Assembly: GCF_039541915.1 (NCBI RefSeq)
Contig: NZ_BAABHD010000080.1
Span: 105,049 to 169,048 of the forward strand
Source of the DNA: Nibrella saemangeumensis
Lineage (GTDB): Bacteria; Bacteroidota; Bacteroidia; Cytophagales; Spirosomataceae
DNA length: 64,000 bases
Direction: 5' to 3'
Below are positions 27,606 through 36,177 of the stretch, piece after piece; the stretch's first letter is position 1; every line of letters begins with the position of its first letter. Position numbers and translations under genes: made by a program. Under the pieces are notes generated by a model. That model was not told the DNA's origin. It made no database searches and saw nothing but the letters and a program-made list of their open reading frames with translations.

Positions 27606-28673
27606 TTACGGCCAGACCCGCTCCAGAAAGTCTACCCAGTTTTTCCAGGCGAAGCGCTCAACGTCGGATTCTGAATAGCCGCGCTGGCGCAGCATATCGG
27701 GGAGTCGCTGCAGGTCGGCAATGGAGTCGAGGTCGGCGGGGCATTGCTCCTTGCCAAAGGCGCCGTCGAGGTCGGAGCCGATACCGATATGCCTGGCATT
27801 ACCGGCCAGCTGGCAGATATGGTCAACGTGGTCGAGGATACGTTCCAGCTTCAGCCCGGCCGATTGGGGGGTTGTCTGACCGCGTACCCAACCCGGCACC
27901 ATCATCCAGGCATCGAGGACCGAGCCGATAACGGCTCCCCGCTGAATTAGCTCGCGGAGTTGCGCATCACTGAACTGGCGCTGGTGAGATACCAGTACCC
28001 GGCAGTTATTGTGGCTGGCCCAGACCGGGCCGTGAAAGACATCCAGGGCCTCCCAGAAACTGGTATCCGACAGGTGCGTGGCATCCAGAATCATATTCAG
28101 CCGCGCCATTTCCTGTAGCAACTCCCGGCCTTTTGCGCCGATACTGCCTTCCGAATCGGTGCCGAAGGCATACGTACCGGGCCCGTAATGCGCCGGGCCG
28201 ACTGCCCGCAGCCCCTGCGCATAGGCCTGCTCCAGATACGACAGGTTTACAATGGAGTCGGCTCCTTCCAGACTGAGGATATAACCAACCGGCAAAGTGG
28301 CTTTATCTTCCTCTCCCTGCCAGCGGGCCAAGTGCTGCCGCAGGGCAGCTTTATCGGTGATCTGCACCATCTCCCCGGCATCTTCCATGGCCCGGTACCA
28401 GGCCAGTTGTCCCTGCGTCTGCGCCCAGGCCTGCGCCGGTGAATGCCAGCCGGGAATGGGGTTACCCGGCTTTACGTACCGCGCAATCTGCGTAGCTACG
28501 CACAAGCCGATCCCGCCCCGGCGCATCTCCGGCAGCGACACCACACCCCTTCCCCGATCCGGCTTATCGGTCAACTGACTTTCCCGCTCCCGAATCACAG
28601 CCAGCGGCTGCGTTAGGTCGCGGTTCCATTCCAGCGCATTCATTGCCAGGTCGAGGTGAGCGTCGAAGAGCAT
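27606..28673 (-). CDS. Membrane dipeptidase (peptidase family M19)
   Basis: A 355-residue zinc dipeptidase of the renal dipeptidase type. Metal ligands are visible: HLD in FDAHLDLAMNA, Glu in ILSLEGADS, His in LDATHLSD and the Asn/His run ASHNNCR; IGIGSDLDGAFG carries the last Asp. This family splits dipeptides, including those with a D-residue at the C-terminal side. It is the last gene of a minus-strand cluster with a D-threonine aldolase-like enzyme, RidA and a GntP permease. No signal peptide is seen. Confidence 0.9.
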   Translation of the reverse strand: MLFDAHLDLAMNALEWNRDLTQPLAVIRERESQLTDKPDRGRGVVSLPEMRRGGIGLCVATQIARYVKPGNPIPGWHSPAQAWAQTQGQLAWYRAMEDAGEMVQITDKAALRQHLARWQGEEDKATLPVGYILSLEGADSIVNLSYLEQAYAQGLRAVGPAHYGPGTYAFGTDSEGSIGAKGRELLQEMARLNMILDATHLSDTSFWEALDVFHGPVWASHNNCRVLVSHQRQFSDAQLRELIQRGAVIGSVLDAWMMVPGWVRGQTTPQSAGLKLERILDHVDHICQLAGNARHIGIGSDLDGAFGKEQCPADLDSIADLQRLPDMLRQRGYSESDVERFAWKNWVDFLERVWP

Positions 28674-28684
28674 AGTTTTATTTT

Positions 28685-28735
28685 GTTTCAGGTTCCAGGT
28701 TTCATGTTGCTCCGCCGAAACTTGGAACTTGAAAC
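28685..28735. repeat. Word-type inverted repeat between SGNH hydrolase and dipeptidase genes
   Basis: Arms 28685-28703 and 28717-28735 pair over 19 bases with two mismatches that become G-U pairs in RNA of the minus strand's complement. It uses the same words (GTTTCAGGTTCCAGGTTTC) as the 11058-11121 repeat and also lies between two co-directional genes. Confidence 0.75.
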
Positions 28736-28763
28736 ATTGAACCGCCGGGCGGCCCCGCTGAAA

Positions 28764-29438
28764 CTATTTAACCGTTACCAGTAATTTATACATCTCATCG
28801 GCCACGAGTTGGTTGCCGATGTCGTTGAGGTGGACACGATCCGTAGTCAGAATGCCTTTTTCTTCGTTTTTGGGATTATTCTTCAGATTGTAGTCCAGAA
28901 ATACCTTACGAAGGTCGCAGAGGGGCAGGTTATGTTTGGCGGCCAGCTCGCGTATCAGGTTGGAATACCGGTTCAGATCACCGTCCTGGTCGTTGGAGTG
29001 GTCGGTGCGCTCCCCGATAACGGCGGGCGTGACCAGAATAACTTTGCTGCCGTTCGCCTGCAGTTTTTTAATAAGGGCGTCGTAAAAGCGGACGAATTTA
29101 TCCGGGTCTGTGCCGGTGCCGTGGGTACGTTTGTGCCAGACATCGTTGACGCCGATGTAGACAAAGGTCAGGTCGGGTTTCTTCGCCAGCACATCATCCT
29201 CCAGCCGCAGAAACAGGTCATACACCTTATTGCCGCCGATGCCCGCCCCGATGAGTTCGTAATCGGCAGCCAGGTTCTGCTTCGCCAGCATGTCTTTCAG
29301 GCGGGTGATGTAGCCGCTGGGATTTACACCGGCCTGGGTAATGGAATCGCCAAAGAAGATTATCCGCCGGGGACGGGCAACGAAGGCTGTCGTTAGCAAT
29401 AAAGCACCAAGCAGGATGGTATACGAAAACAGACGCAT
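28764..29438 (-). CDS. Secreted SGNH/GDSL hydrolase
   Basis: A 224-residue exported esterase with a signal peptide (LFSYTILLGALLLTTAFVA). Block I is FFGDSITQAG (catalytic Ser), block II has the Gly in GAGIGGNKV, block III is YIGVNDVWH (Asn), and block V is DRVHLNDIG with the Asp/His pair. Such enzymes remove acyl groups from sugars or lipids; the substrate is unknown. It lies within the putative D-amino-acid cluster but may serve an unrelated role. Confidence 0.9.
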   Translation of the reverse strand: MRLFSYTILLGALLLTTAFVARPRRIIFFGDSITQAGVNPSGYITRLKDMLAKQNLAADYELIGAGIGGNKVYDLFLRLEDDVLAKKPDLTFVYIGVNDVWHKRTHGTGTDPDKFVRFYDALIKKLQANGSKVILVTPAVIGERTDHSNDQDGDLNRYSNLIRELAAKHNLPLCDLRKVFLDYNLKNNPKNEEKGILTTDRVHLNDIGNQLVADEMYKLLVTVK

Positions 29439-29496
29439 ATAAACAGTTATTTTTCTGATAAGACAGCAGCCGCCGGAAAACTACTGACGAGCCCGG

Positions 29497-30666
29497 TTAA
29501 TATTGCAGCCGGCGCTTTCGGGAGGCTATAGTCCAGCATTCGGTCCGCCGGCCCTCTTCAATGACATTGGCTTCGTCGTGCAGCGCTACCGTCGGGCAGA
29601 TATGGTACGGAACGCCGTAGAGCACATCGCCCACCCGAACGGCTTCCCAGTCGTCGACGCGCAGCACCAGGTGTTCTTCACTCTGGCCAATTACCTCGTA
29701 TCCGTCCAGGTTCAGAAACTGCACACGCTTCGCCAGGGGGTTTTCGGCTGCCACGGCTTTGTGGCCCAAATCGGTGGTCACCACGCCTTCAGCGGGCTTC
29801 GAGATAATCCGCGTTAGCAGCAGGGCCGCCCAGTTGAAGTGCTGATCGGGCAGGCTGTCGGCATACCCCCAATCCCAGAACAGACAGGTACCGGGGCTGC
29901 ACCAGACATCTTTCCGCTTGGCGTGTACGGAAAACGTTGGCGTACCGCCGACAACCATCATGGGATAAAGCAAGCCTTTCCGCTCCAGTTTATCGGCCAC
30001 CACCCGAACCTGTCCGAAAGCCTCGTCGGCTTTGGCCTTGCGGTCGTTGAAATCCGGATCCCGGAAGTGACCGTCGTATACGTGAAAACCCCGCAGGTCG
30101 AACCGGCTGTCCTGGCTAAGATCATGATACAACTGGCCGAGTGCGCCGTTGACCAGGTGCCCGGTGCGATTCATTCCGTTGTTGACATCAACGTAAATAA
30201 CCGCCTTGCGGTTGATAGCCGCAAAAGCCTGCCCCAGTTCCTCAGCCGATTCGTAATTATCGACCAGCGACGCCCAGTCGGTATCCGGATGGGCCTGCAC
30301 CAAGGCACGGAACCGGTTTATTTTAGGCCCCGTCAGCTGGTACGCCAGCAGCACATGAAGGGCTCCGGTAGAAGCCAGCATTTCGGCCTCGGCAATGGTG
30401 GCGCATTTGAATTTGATAATGCCCGCGTCGAGCTGCATCTGCACTACCTCGGCCATTTTGTGGGTTTTCACGTGCGGAATGAGCCGTTCGGTATGCCCAC
30501 CCACCATCTCAATCATCGTCCGGATATTCTGGGCAATCCGCTCGGGGTACACCAGCAGCGCCGGTGTGTCAATCTGCTCCACATTCTGAACGGTATACCA
30601 ATGTTCTTCCATACGCACACTGCCTGGTCTTTTCAATAGAACCTCTCTGAAGAATTTGCCCGACAT
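29497..30666 (-). CDS. D-threonine aldolase / D-serine dehydratase-like PLP enzyme
   Basis: A 389-residue PLP enzyme of the alanine-racemase fold (family D-TA/DSD1). The PLP lysine is in PHVKTHKMAEV near residue 67, and the C-terminal beta domain begins about residue 275. The metal/phosphate-binding region near the end (PYHICPTVALHDEANVI) has the His and Cys of the metal-dependent members. By family it cleaves D-threonine or D-allo-threonine to glycine and acetaldehyde, or deaminates D-serine. The start may be the ATG at 30612 (MEEHWYTV), which removes 18 unconserved residues; the longer start is 17 bases from the ridA stop. RidA just upstream fits detoxification of the enamine made by such dehydratases. 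Confidence 0.82.
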   Translation of the reverse strand: MSGKFFREVLLKRPGSVRMEEHWYTVQNVEQIDTPALLVYPERIAQNIRTMIEMVGGHTERLIPHVKTHKMAEVVQMQLDAGIIKFKCATIAEAEMLASTGALHVLLAYQLTGPKINRFRALVQAHPDTDWASLVDNYESAEELGQAFAAINRKAVIYVDVNNGMNRTGHLVNGALGQLYHDLSQDSRFDLRGFHVYDGHFRDPDFNDRKAKADEAFGQVRVVADKLERKGLLYPMMVVGGTPTFSVHAKRKDVWCSPGTCLFWDWGYADSLPDQHFNWAALLLTRIISKPAEGVVTTDLGHKAVAAENPLAKRVQFLNLDGYEVIGQSEEHLVLRVDDWEAVRVGDVLYGVPYHICPTVALHDEANVIEEGRRTECWTIASRKRRLQY

Positions 30667-30683
30667 GGTAGTTCCGGCCCAAT

Positions 30684-31148
30684 CTAGCTGGCCAGTTCAA
30701 ATACAGCTTCGATCTCTACCGGAATATTTTCGGGTAATGAGCCCATGCCAACGGCACTGCGAACCCCCACGCCGTTTTCCTCGCCCCAAACGGCGGCAAA
30801 CAGTTCGCTGCAGCCGTTGATGACGTACGGGTGGCGCTCGAAATCCGGGGTGGCATTGACCATACCTAACACTTTTATCACCCGTTTGATTCGGTTCAGG
30901 CTCCCGAGATTTGCTTTTATGGTAGACAGAATAGCTAATCCTACCTGCCGGGCCGCCAGTTTGGCTTCGTCGGCGTCCATGTCGACCCCTACTTTGCCAA
31001 TGATCCGGCTGCCGTCGTCTTTGACGGTACCGTGACCAGACACATACAGAAACAGGTGAACCCGCAAACAGGGTTTATACACGCCCATCGGTTTTGGAGC
31101 CGGCGGCAGCGAGAGGCCCAATCGGGCAAATCGTTCGTCTGGTGTCAT
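30684..31148 (-). CDS. RidA-family reactive-intermediate deaminase
   Basis: A 154-residue RidA (YjgF/YER057c/UK114) protein from the ATG at 31148. A longer frame to 31262 translates the repeat region upstream and is not credible. Core features are FLYVSGHGTV, the trimer-forming RQVGLAILSTIKANLGSLNRIKRVIKVLGMVN (conserved family helix) and the EIEAVFEL C-terminus. By family it hydrolyses 2-aminoacrylate and related imines released by PLP dehydratases, which fits the neighbouring D-amino-acid enzyme. A repeat element lies in its likely 5' leader. Confidence 0.85.
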   Translation of the reverse strand: MTPDERFARLGLSLPPAPKPMGVYKPCLRVHLFLYVSGHGTVKDDGSRIIGKVGVDMDADEAKLAARQVGLAILSTIKANLGSLNRIKRVIKVLGMVNATPDFERHPYVINGCSELFAAVWGEENGVGVRSAVGMGSLPENIPVEIEAVFELAS

Positions 31149-31152
31149 ATAG

Positions 31153-31273
31153 GTAGACCGGATCGGATCGCCGAAGCGATTGTATTCCGGCTTAAAATTA
31201 ACAGTAAGCTTTGTTGGGCCAAAGTTACAATTTTGGTACGAGCTGCATCTCCCGAATTTCAATTCCGGTCTAC
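31153..31273. repeat. GTAnnnCGGA palindrome with inner hairpin, plus a separated outer half
   Basis: The left arm GTAGACCGGA starts at 31153. Bases 31159-31189 are identical over 31 bases to 40845-40875, including an inner hairpin ATCGC-CGAA-GCGAT. The expected right end is degraded after TTCCGG (31190), but its complement CCGGTCTAC occurs at 31265-31273, at the stop codon of the neighbouring hydrolase, preceded by the GAATT-TC-AATTC hairpin (31254-31265). The variable bases are GAC/GTC. The region lies in the ridA 5' leader. Confidence 0.7.
31220..31227 (-). promoter_or_regulatory. Possible -7 element for the ridA transcript
   Basis: On the minus strand the sequence reads TAACTTTG, an exact match to the Bacteroidota -7 consensus TAnnTTTG, 72 bases before the ridA ATG. 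No convincing -33 element is at the right distance, so this is weak. Confidence 0.35.
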
Positions 31274-32190
31274 TTCTTCAGAAACTGTCGGGCATCCAAG
31301 GCGGTTTGCTGGGGCAATTCCTCCATGGGTACATGACCGGCATTGGGGTACACCAGTAACGTATCATTCGGTAAATCGTCGTGAAAGCGGTACGCCGTCA
31401 GGATCGGGATCAGCCGGTCCTGCTGTCCCCACATAATCAGGGTTGGGTGCCGGATTGTCCGGATCTGCTGCCAGGTGCTATCGGGCTGGTAAGCGCGCCG
31501 GACAAAGGCCCGCCGGTTGCCGGCCCGCAGCGACATATCGTAATACTGCTGCACCAACGCATCGGTTACTTTTTGGTTATTGGCATACACGCTCTCCAGA
31601 CTGGCGCGGAATAAGGCTTTGGGCGTCATATGCGCAAAGAGGCTGCTGAGTACCGGAAGCCGCGCCAGGCGAAACGCCACCGGTACGGCTTCGGGCCGGT
31701 TCGGATACCCGGCCGCATCGATCAGGACCAGCTTGCGTACCCGCTCAGGATACCGCAGCGCAAACTGCCAGGCGGTGGCTCCGCCCAGCGAATTACCCGC
31801 AATATCGCACCGCCGGATTTTGAGCCGGTCCAGGAAGAACGCCAGAAATTTAGCATAATACGCCGGGGAGCCCTCATTGTTAGGGTGCGGCCCCGTGAGG
31901 CCATACCCCGGCAGATCCAGCCGGATAATGCGGGTATCATTCCTGAAGTAAGGTATCCAGCCGTCCCATGTCAGCAGCGAGGCCCCCGAGCCGTGCAGCA
32001 GAATCAGCGGCACCGTGTCCAGCGAGGCACCTTCGGCCCGGTAGTGTACCGGCATGCCATCGACCTCCACCACGTGCGAAACCGGCGTCTTATACCGCTC
32101 CCGCAAAACCTCCACGGGAATGTCGGGCCGGTACAGCGCAGCTATGATGATAACGAGCAGCACCACAACCACGAGGAAGAATCGTTTCAT
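31270..32190 (-). CDS. Membrane-anchored alpha/beta hydrolase
   Basis: A 306-residue protein from the ATG at 32190; a TTG five codons earlier overlaps the GntP stop and is less likely. It has an N-terminal membrane anchor (FLVVVVLLVIIIAALY) and an alpha/beta-hydrolase fold: oxyanion-hole HGSGASLLTWDG, nucleophile elbow GNSLGGATAW (Ser), the acid in LIMWGQQDRLI (Asp) and His in YPNAGHVPMEE. The substrate is unknown; haloalkane- or ester-type activity is possible. It is next to and co-directional with the GntP permease. Confidence 0.88.
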   Translation of the reverse strand: MKRFFLVVVVLLVIIIAALYRPDIPVEVLRERYKTPVSHVVEVDGMPVHYRAEGASLDTVPLILLHGSGASLLTWDGWIPYFRNDTRIIRLDLPGYGLTGPHPNNEGSPAYYAKFLAFFLDRLKIRRCDIAGNSLGGATAWQFALRYPERVRKLVLIDAAGYPNRPEAVPVAFRLARLPVLSSLFAHMTPKALFRASLESVYANNQKVTDALVQQYYDMSLRAGNRRAFVRRAYQPDSTWQQIRTIRHPTLIMWGQQDRLIPILTAYRFHDDLPNDTLLVYPNAGHVPMEELPQQTALDARQFLKK

Positions 32191-32197
32191 GGCTGAG

Positions 32198-33514
32198 CTA
32201 GACAAACAAATTCAACGCCAGAACGCCTAAAAGCCCTACCACCGAAACAATGGTTTCCATGATTGACCAGGTCATGATCGTGTCTTTTACACTCAGGTTA
32301 AAGTACTCTTTGAACAGCCAGAATCCCGCGTCGTTTATGTGTGAAAACATCAGGCTGCCGGAGCCGATTGCCAGTACCATCAATTCGGGTTTGATCGTCT
32401 GCTGCTGAATAAGAGGCATAACAATACCTACAGTTGTCAGCCCCGCTATGGTTGCCGAGCCGATACAGACCCGAATAACAGCGGCAATGCCCCACCCCAG
32501 CAGCAGGGGCGACATCTGTACGCCACTTAGTATGTCACCGATGTATTTACTGGTGCCGCTATCGTTGAAGATCTGCTTAAGTGCCCCGGCTCCGGCAATG
32601 ACCAGCAAGATGGGCGCGACCGCTTTAATGGCTTCCTCCAGTTCCTTCATCACGGCCTTCATGGACTGGCCACGCTGCAACCCAAGCGCATATACAGCCA
32701 CCAGTACCGAAATTAACATGCCCATATAGGGTTCAGCCAGCAGCATACCCAGCTTACCCACAACCGTATCGGGCGCAAAAAAGCTTTTCAGTGGTCCGAA
32801 AACGGTTAACATCACTACCGGTAGTAACGCCACAAAAAAGCTGATACCAACGCCAGGCAGGTCGGTATCCGGCACGTCTTTGATATTGTAGATATCCCGG
32901 TCAGGTCGCGGGTTATAGCGTTTCAGTGTTTTACCGAAAAGGGGCCCGGCAATGATAATCGCCGGAATAGCCACAATGATTCCGTAGAGCAGGGTGGTAC
33001 CAATATTGGCCCCAAGCTGGGCAGTAATTGCCGCCGGCGACGGATGCGGAGGCAGGTATCCGTGTGCTACTGATAATGCTGATAACATTGGAATCGCTAC
33101 CGTCATCATCGGTAACCCAGTCGACATGGCAATGGTAAAGATCAGCGGGACCACGATGATGAAACCCGCATTGTAGAAGAGCGGAATACCGATGATAAAA
33201 CCGGCCAGCGCCAGCCCCCATTGAATATTCCGGATACCGAACCAGCCGATCAGCACGTTGGTAATGCGCCGGGCGGCACCGCTTTCGGCCACCAGCCGGC
33301 CCAGCATGGCCCCAAAGCCGATAATCAGCACCAGATCGCCCAGGGTACTACCGATACCCGTCTGAATGGATTTTCCGACGGCTGGCACGTCCATTCCAGC
33401 CACAAGTCCTAAGGTAATGGAGACGAGTAAAAATGAAATGAAGGTATCCAGTTTGACGTAGAGAACCAGGAAAACCAGGGCCAGAATGCCCAGAAAGGTA
33501 AGTACAAGTGGCAT
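32198..33514 (-). CDS. GntP-family permease (gluconate / D-serine type)
   Basis: A 438-residue inner-membrane transporter with about 12 hydrophobic segments and the GntP features: PPHPSPAAITAQLGANIG, the SATIAGLTTVGI segment near the C-terminus and the loop MFSHINDAGFW. Members carry gluconate and other sugar acids or D-serine (DsdX) with protons. The genes downstream (D-threonine aldolase-like enzyme, RidA, M19 dipeptidase) favour a D-amino acid as cargo, but sugar acids cannot be excluded. Confidence 0.88.
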   Translation of the reverse strand: MPLVLTFLGILALVFLVLYVKLDTFISFLLVSITLGLVAGMDVPAVGKSIQTGIGSTLGDLVLIIGFGAMLGRLVAESGAARRITNVLIGWFGIRNIQWGLALAGFIIGIPLFYNAGFIIVVPLIFTIAMSTGLPMMTVAIPMLSALSVAHGYLPPHPSPAAITAQLGANIGTTLLYGIIVAIPAIIIAGPLFGKTLKRYNPRPDRDIYNIKDVPDTDLPGVGISFFVALLPVVMLTVFGPLKSFFAPDTVVGKLGMLLAEPYMGMLISVLVAVYALGLQRGQSMKAVMKELEEAIKAVAPILLVIAGAGALKQIFNDSGTSKYIGDILSGVQMSPLLLGWGIAAVIRVCIGSATIAGLTTVGIVMPLIQQQTIKPELMVLAIGSGSLMFSHINDAGFWLFKEYFNLSVKDTIMTWSIMETIVSVVGLLGVLALNLFV

Positions 33515-33617
33515 TGATTAGGGAGTAAAGGGGTATTATTAAGTGGGTTGCCGCTGCCGGAGCAGGTAGCGTTACCGACAAACGGCGTAAGTTAACGCAT
33601 AGCCGCGTTTATCAACA

Positions 33618-34907
33618 TCATTCATCCGTCAATATTTTCCGTACTTCCGTTTCCAGGCTGTTTAGTACGTCAAAAGGAACTACCCGAAGTTGCATGGTGG
33701 CATCGTAGCCGAAGACGGTGAGCGGGTGCCGGAAAGTCTCATTGGCGGGGTAAATCAGAACCAGTTCGGTAGCGTTGTACTTCTTGCCGTAGGCGTACAG
33801 CTGATACAAATCCGCCTGGTCGATACCGTAGGTGCCGGTCTGGTCGGTGCCGTCGATTGTTTTCCACTTCGTGTCCAGCACCAGTGTCTGCTGACCATAC
33901 GGCCCCTGCCGGTACAAAACAATGTCGGGCCGAAGTTTGAACTTTTGCGATCCGCCATGCTCGCTGATCAGGTACTGCGACGACTCCTGAATCAGCACCT
34001 CGGCGTCGGGAGCATACTTCCGAAAGCCGGCGGCTACATAATCTTCAAATATCCGTTCCATCGGAAACAGCAGAGCGGGATGCCAGTGCCGGCCCGTTGC
34101 CATACCGAACACCTGGCCGCGCAGCAGTACGTCTACCCACTGCAGGGCCGGGCCGTACCGCACAAAGAGCCGGTTGGCGGCCCGGGCAGCCTGCCAGTCG
34201 GTACTTACCCGCACAGACGGCGGCACCTCGTCAAGCGCAAAAAGCAGTTGACGGATACGGCTCTGGTTACGGGTATTGCTGGCCCGGTCACGCAAATAGA
34301 GCAGGCCGGTTTTGAGGAGCCGGTTAGGTGGCAGATCGGCGGTGAACTCGTCACAGATAACGGCAACCCGTTCGGCATGGAGCGTATTCCGGCGAATCTG
34401 GCCCGGCAGGTGAAGTTTTCCGCGCAGGTACCGCTGATCGGCCTCTTCGGACACATAGGCTTTCTGAAGACCACGGGTCAGCAGCACGGTTATTTCGTCC
34501 AGAAACGCCTGAATAAACACCTCCCACAACGGCAGCCGCTCGGCCCCCGACTGCATCGGGGCCACGTGCCGGAACGGGCTATCCCGCAAATGCCGCAGCA
34601 TCGTCAGCAAGGCCCGCCGGGGCTCATCCCCCTTGGTTTGGGGAGCAGGGGGGTGTACCTTCGGCCAGATCTCCACCTGTACGCCCTCCCGCGTCTCCAG
34701 CAGTCCTACGTAATTCCGCGTGCGGATGACCTCCTTTCCCTTCTGCCAGCCATAGGTTAGTACCGCATCTGCATCATTTTCGGCAATGAACGTCTTTAAG
34801 CTATCAAATGACTCATCGGGCAGGTACAACTCCGTCGGCGAGTCCAGGACATTGGCAAAATCAACGGCCCGGCGGATAAGACCGTACTCGCAGATGGCAT
34901 AAGGCAT
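33618..34907 (-). CDS. McrC-like nuclease subunit of a modification-dependent restriction system
   Basis: A 429-residue McrC homologue. The N-terminal part (about 1-120) carries the YVGLLETREGVQVEIWPKV segment typical of McrC. The C-terminal PD-(D/E)xK nuclease has RPDIV (326-330), LDTKWK (344-349) and the QADLYQLYAY helix (364-373). McrC cuts DNA when bound by the McrB GTPase at methylated sites. Its partner is not adjacent: the only McrB in the window is at 40885-42894, on the same strand about 6 kb upstream. The gene directly upstream is a broken acetyltransferase 11 bases away. Confidence 0.9.
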   Translation of the reverse strand: MPYAICEYGLIRRAVDFANVLDSPTELYLPDESFDSLKTFIAENDADAVLTYGWQKGKEVIRTRNYVGLLETREGVQVEIWPKVHPPAPQTKGDEPRRALLTMLRHLRDSPFRHVAPMQSGAERLPLWEVFIQAFLDEITVLLTRGLQKAYVSEEADQRYLRGKLHLPGQIRRNTLHAERVAVICDEFTADLPPNRLLKTGLLYLRDRASNTRNQSRIRQLLFALDEVPPSVRVSTDWQAARAANRLFVRYGPALQWVDVLLRGQVFGMATGRHWHPALLFPMERIFEDYVAAGFRKYAPDAEVLIQESSQYLISEHGGSQKFKLRPDIVLYRQGPYGQQTLVLDTKWKTIDGTDQTGTYGIDQADLYQLYAYGKKYNATELVLIYPANETFRHPLTVFGYDATMQLRVVPFDVLNSLETEVRKILTDE

Positions 34908-34918
34908 ACGGGGTTCGC

Positions 34919-35802
34919 TTAGTTAGGGCTTTGACTGGTGGCTGGCTGTTCGGCCGCGCTCAGCCTCAGCAGCAATTTATCGAGTTCCATCGCCAAAAGA
35001 GCTGGCTGGGGTAGTTGCAGTCGGAACACAGACGCCAGAACCGCCTGCACCTCGGTCGCCGACAGCAGTAGTTGCCGCTCGGTTTCGCCATTGCGGTGGT
35101 GGATAGCCAGCTCGGTGTTCCGCAGAGCGTAGCGACAGTCGGGTGTCGTTCGGGCAGCCATAATTTCGTTCAGGAAGCGGGAAGCCGGATTGTGGCACAA
35201 AACCAACTAGCCAGTTCGTAGTCCGGTAACAGGTGCGGGTCCAGCCCGAAGCGGTACAACGCTTTCCACTCCTGCCGGACAAACGCTTCTACGATAAATT
35301 CTCCACCGGCTTTCAGCAGGCGGAATGACTCATGCGGAGTAGGCTGCTCCCGATCCGGCACCAGCGCCAGGGGAGCCGTCATGGTGAGGCCGCCAAAACC
35401 CACATCGGCGATGTACGGATTTCCGTCGGCCTGTACCAGCAGCAGCATATGCGTGCGCGGATTCGTTACGTCCTCAGGCAGGTTCCAGAGAACGCGGGCC
35501 GCCAGCCCTTTCACCGTGAAGCCAAGCGCCGTGAGCACGTGGGCAAGCAGGTTATTCTGTTCGTAACAGAACCCGCCCCGCCCGTCAAACACCATTTTCT
35601 CCTGTAATGACCCCAGGTCGAGCCGCACCGGCAGCCGAAGAAACGGGTTCAGGTTTTCGAAGGGGATGGCCTGGGGATGGAGATAGTGAATGCGCTGCAG
35701 AGTTTCCAGGGTAGCTGATTGCGCCCCCGTGTAGCTAATCCGCTGAAAGTACGCATCGAGGTTGACCGACGTAAGCTGGTCTGGTGGTGATGTGGATAAC
35801 AT
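34919..35802 (-). pseudogene. Arylamine N-acetyltransferase split by a one-base frameshift
   Basis: The first reading frame (35802 to 35170) gives 210 residues with the full catalytic triad of arylamine N-acetyltransferases: Cys in GRGGFCYEQN, His in RTHMLLLV and Asp in YIADVGFGG. It ends abruptly in WFCATIRLPAS. The overlapping frame (to 34919) continues the family C-terminus: NPASRFLNEIMAARTTPDC, YALRNTELAIHHRNGETE. Joining WFCAT to NPASRF needs one extra base near 35190-35192 (GCCACAATCC would be GCCACAAATCC), giving 294 residues, a normal family length. It is either a recent loss, a programmed or phase-variable shift, or a sequencing error in a short A run. The first 80-residue remnant alone could also start at the ATG at 35161. 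Confidence 0.82.
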
Positions 35803-35856
35803 GGTATAAACAGTTTATACCATAAAGGTAACAGATCCGCTCAGTAGAACCAACGG

Positions 35857-36174
35857 CTACTCTTCGAAGGGAACAACCCGTGTAATGGCCCAGTCGCCTA
35901 CCATCATTGGCAGACCTTTGACCACCCCTTTGTTGGCCGTGCAGACGAGGTATTTATCTTCAGCCTGGAAGATCGCCACAACCCGCTCTCCACCAAACGG
36001 ACTTGGTTCGCCTACGGTGTCGGTAAACTCCTGTCCATTATCCTCATACACAATCTGGTACAGACGGGCAGGACCCGGTTGGTAACCGTATTGCTGGCTT
36101 ACTTTTTTCCGGAGAATTTCGTATACTTTTTCCGCTTCAGTTTCGTCTTTAACGGCGGGCACAAAAAACTTCAT
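35857..36174 (-). CDS. Conserved-looking small protein of unknown function
   Basis: A 105-residue soluble protein. No family is recognised. It has a charged N-terminal helix (DETEAEKVYEILRKKVSQQ) followed by a mostly beta segment (LYQIVYEDNGQEFTDTVGE, RVVAIFQAEDKYLVCTANKG). No signal peptide or membrane segment. It is three bases downstream of the META-domain lipoprotein gene and is probably co-transcribed with it. Confidence 0.7.
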   Translation of the reverse strand: MKFFVPAVKDETEAEKVYEILRKKVSQQYGYQPGPARLYQIVYEDNGQEFTDTVGEPSPFGGERVVAIFQAEDKYLVCTANKGVVKGLPMMVGDWAITRVVPFEE

Positions 36175-36177
36175 ACA

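Noticed and set aside
33690..34760. A 356-residue plus-strand frame across McrC
   Set aside because: Antisense of a well-supported McrC with intact nuclease motifs.
34919..35206. A separate small gene beside mcrC
   Set aside because: The peptide is the C-terminal part of arylamine N-acetyltransferase in a shifted frame.
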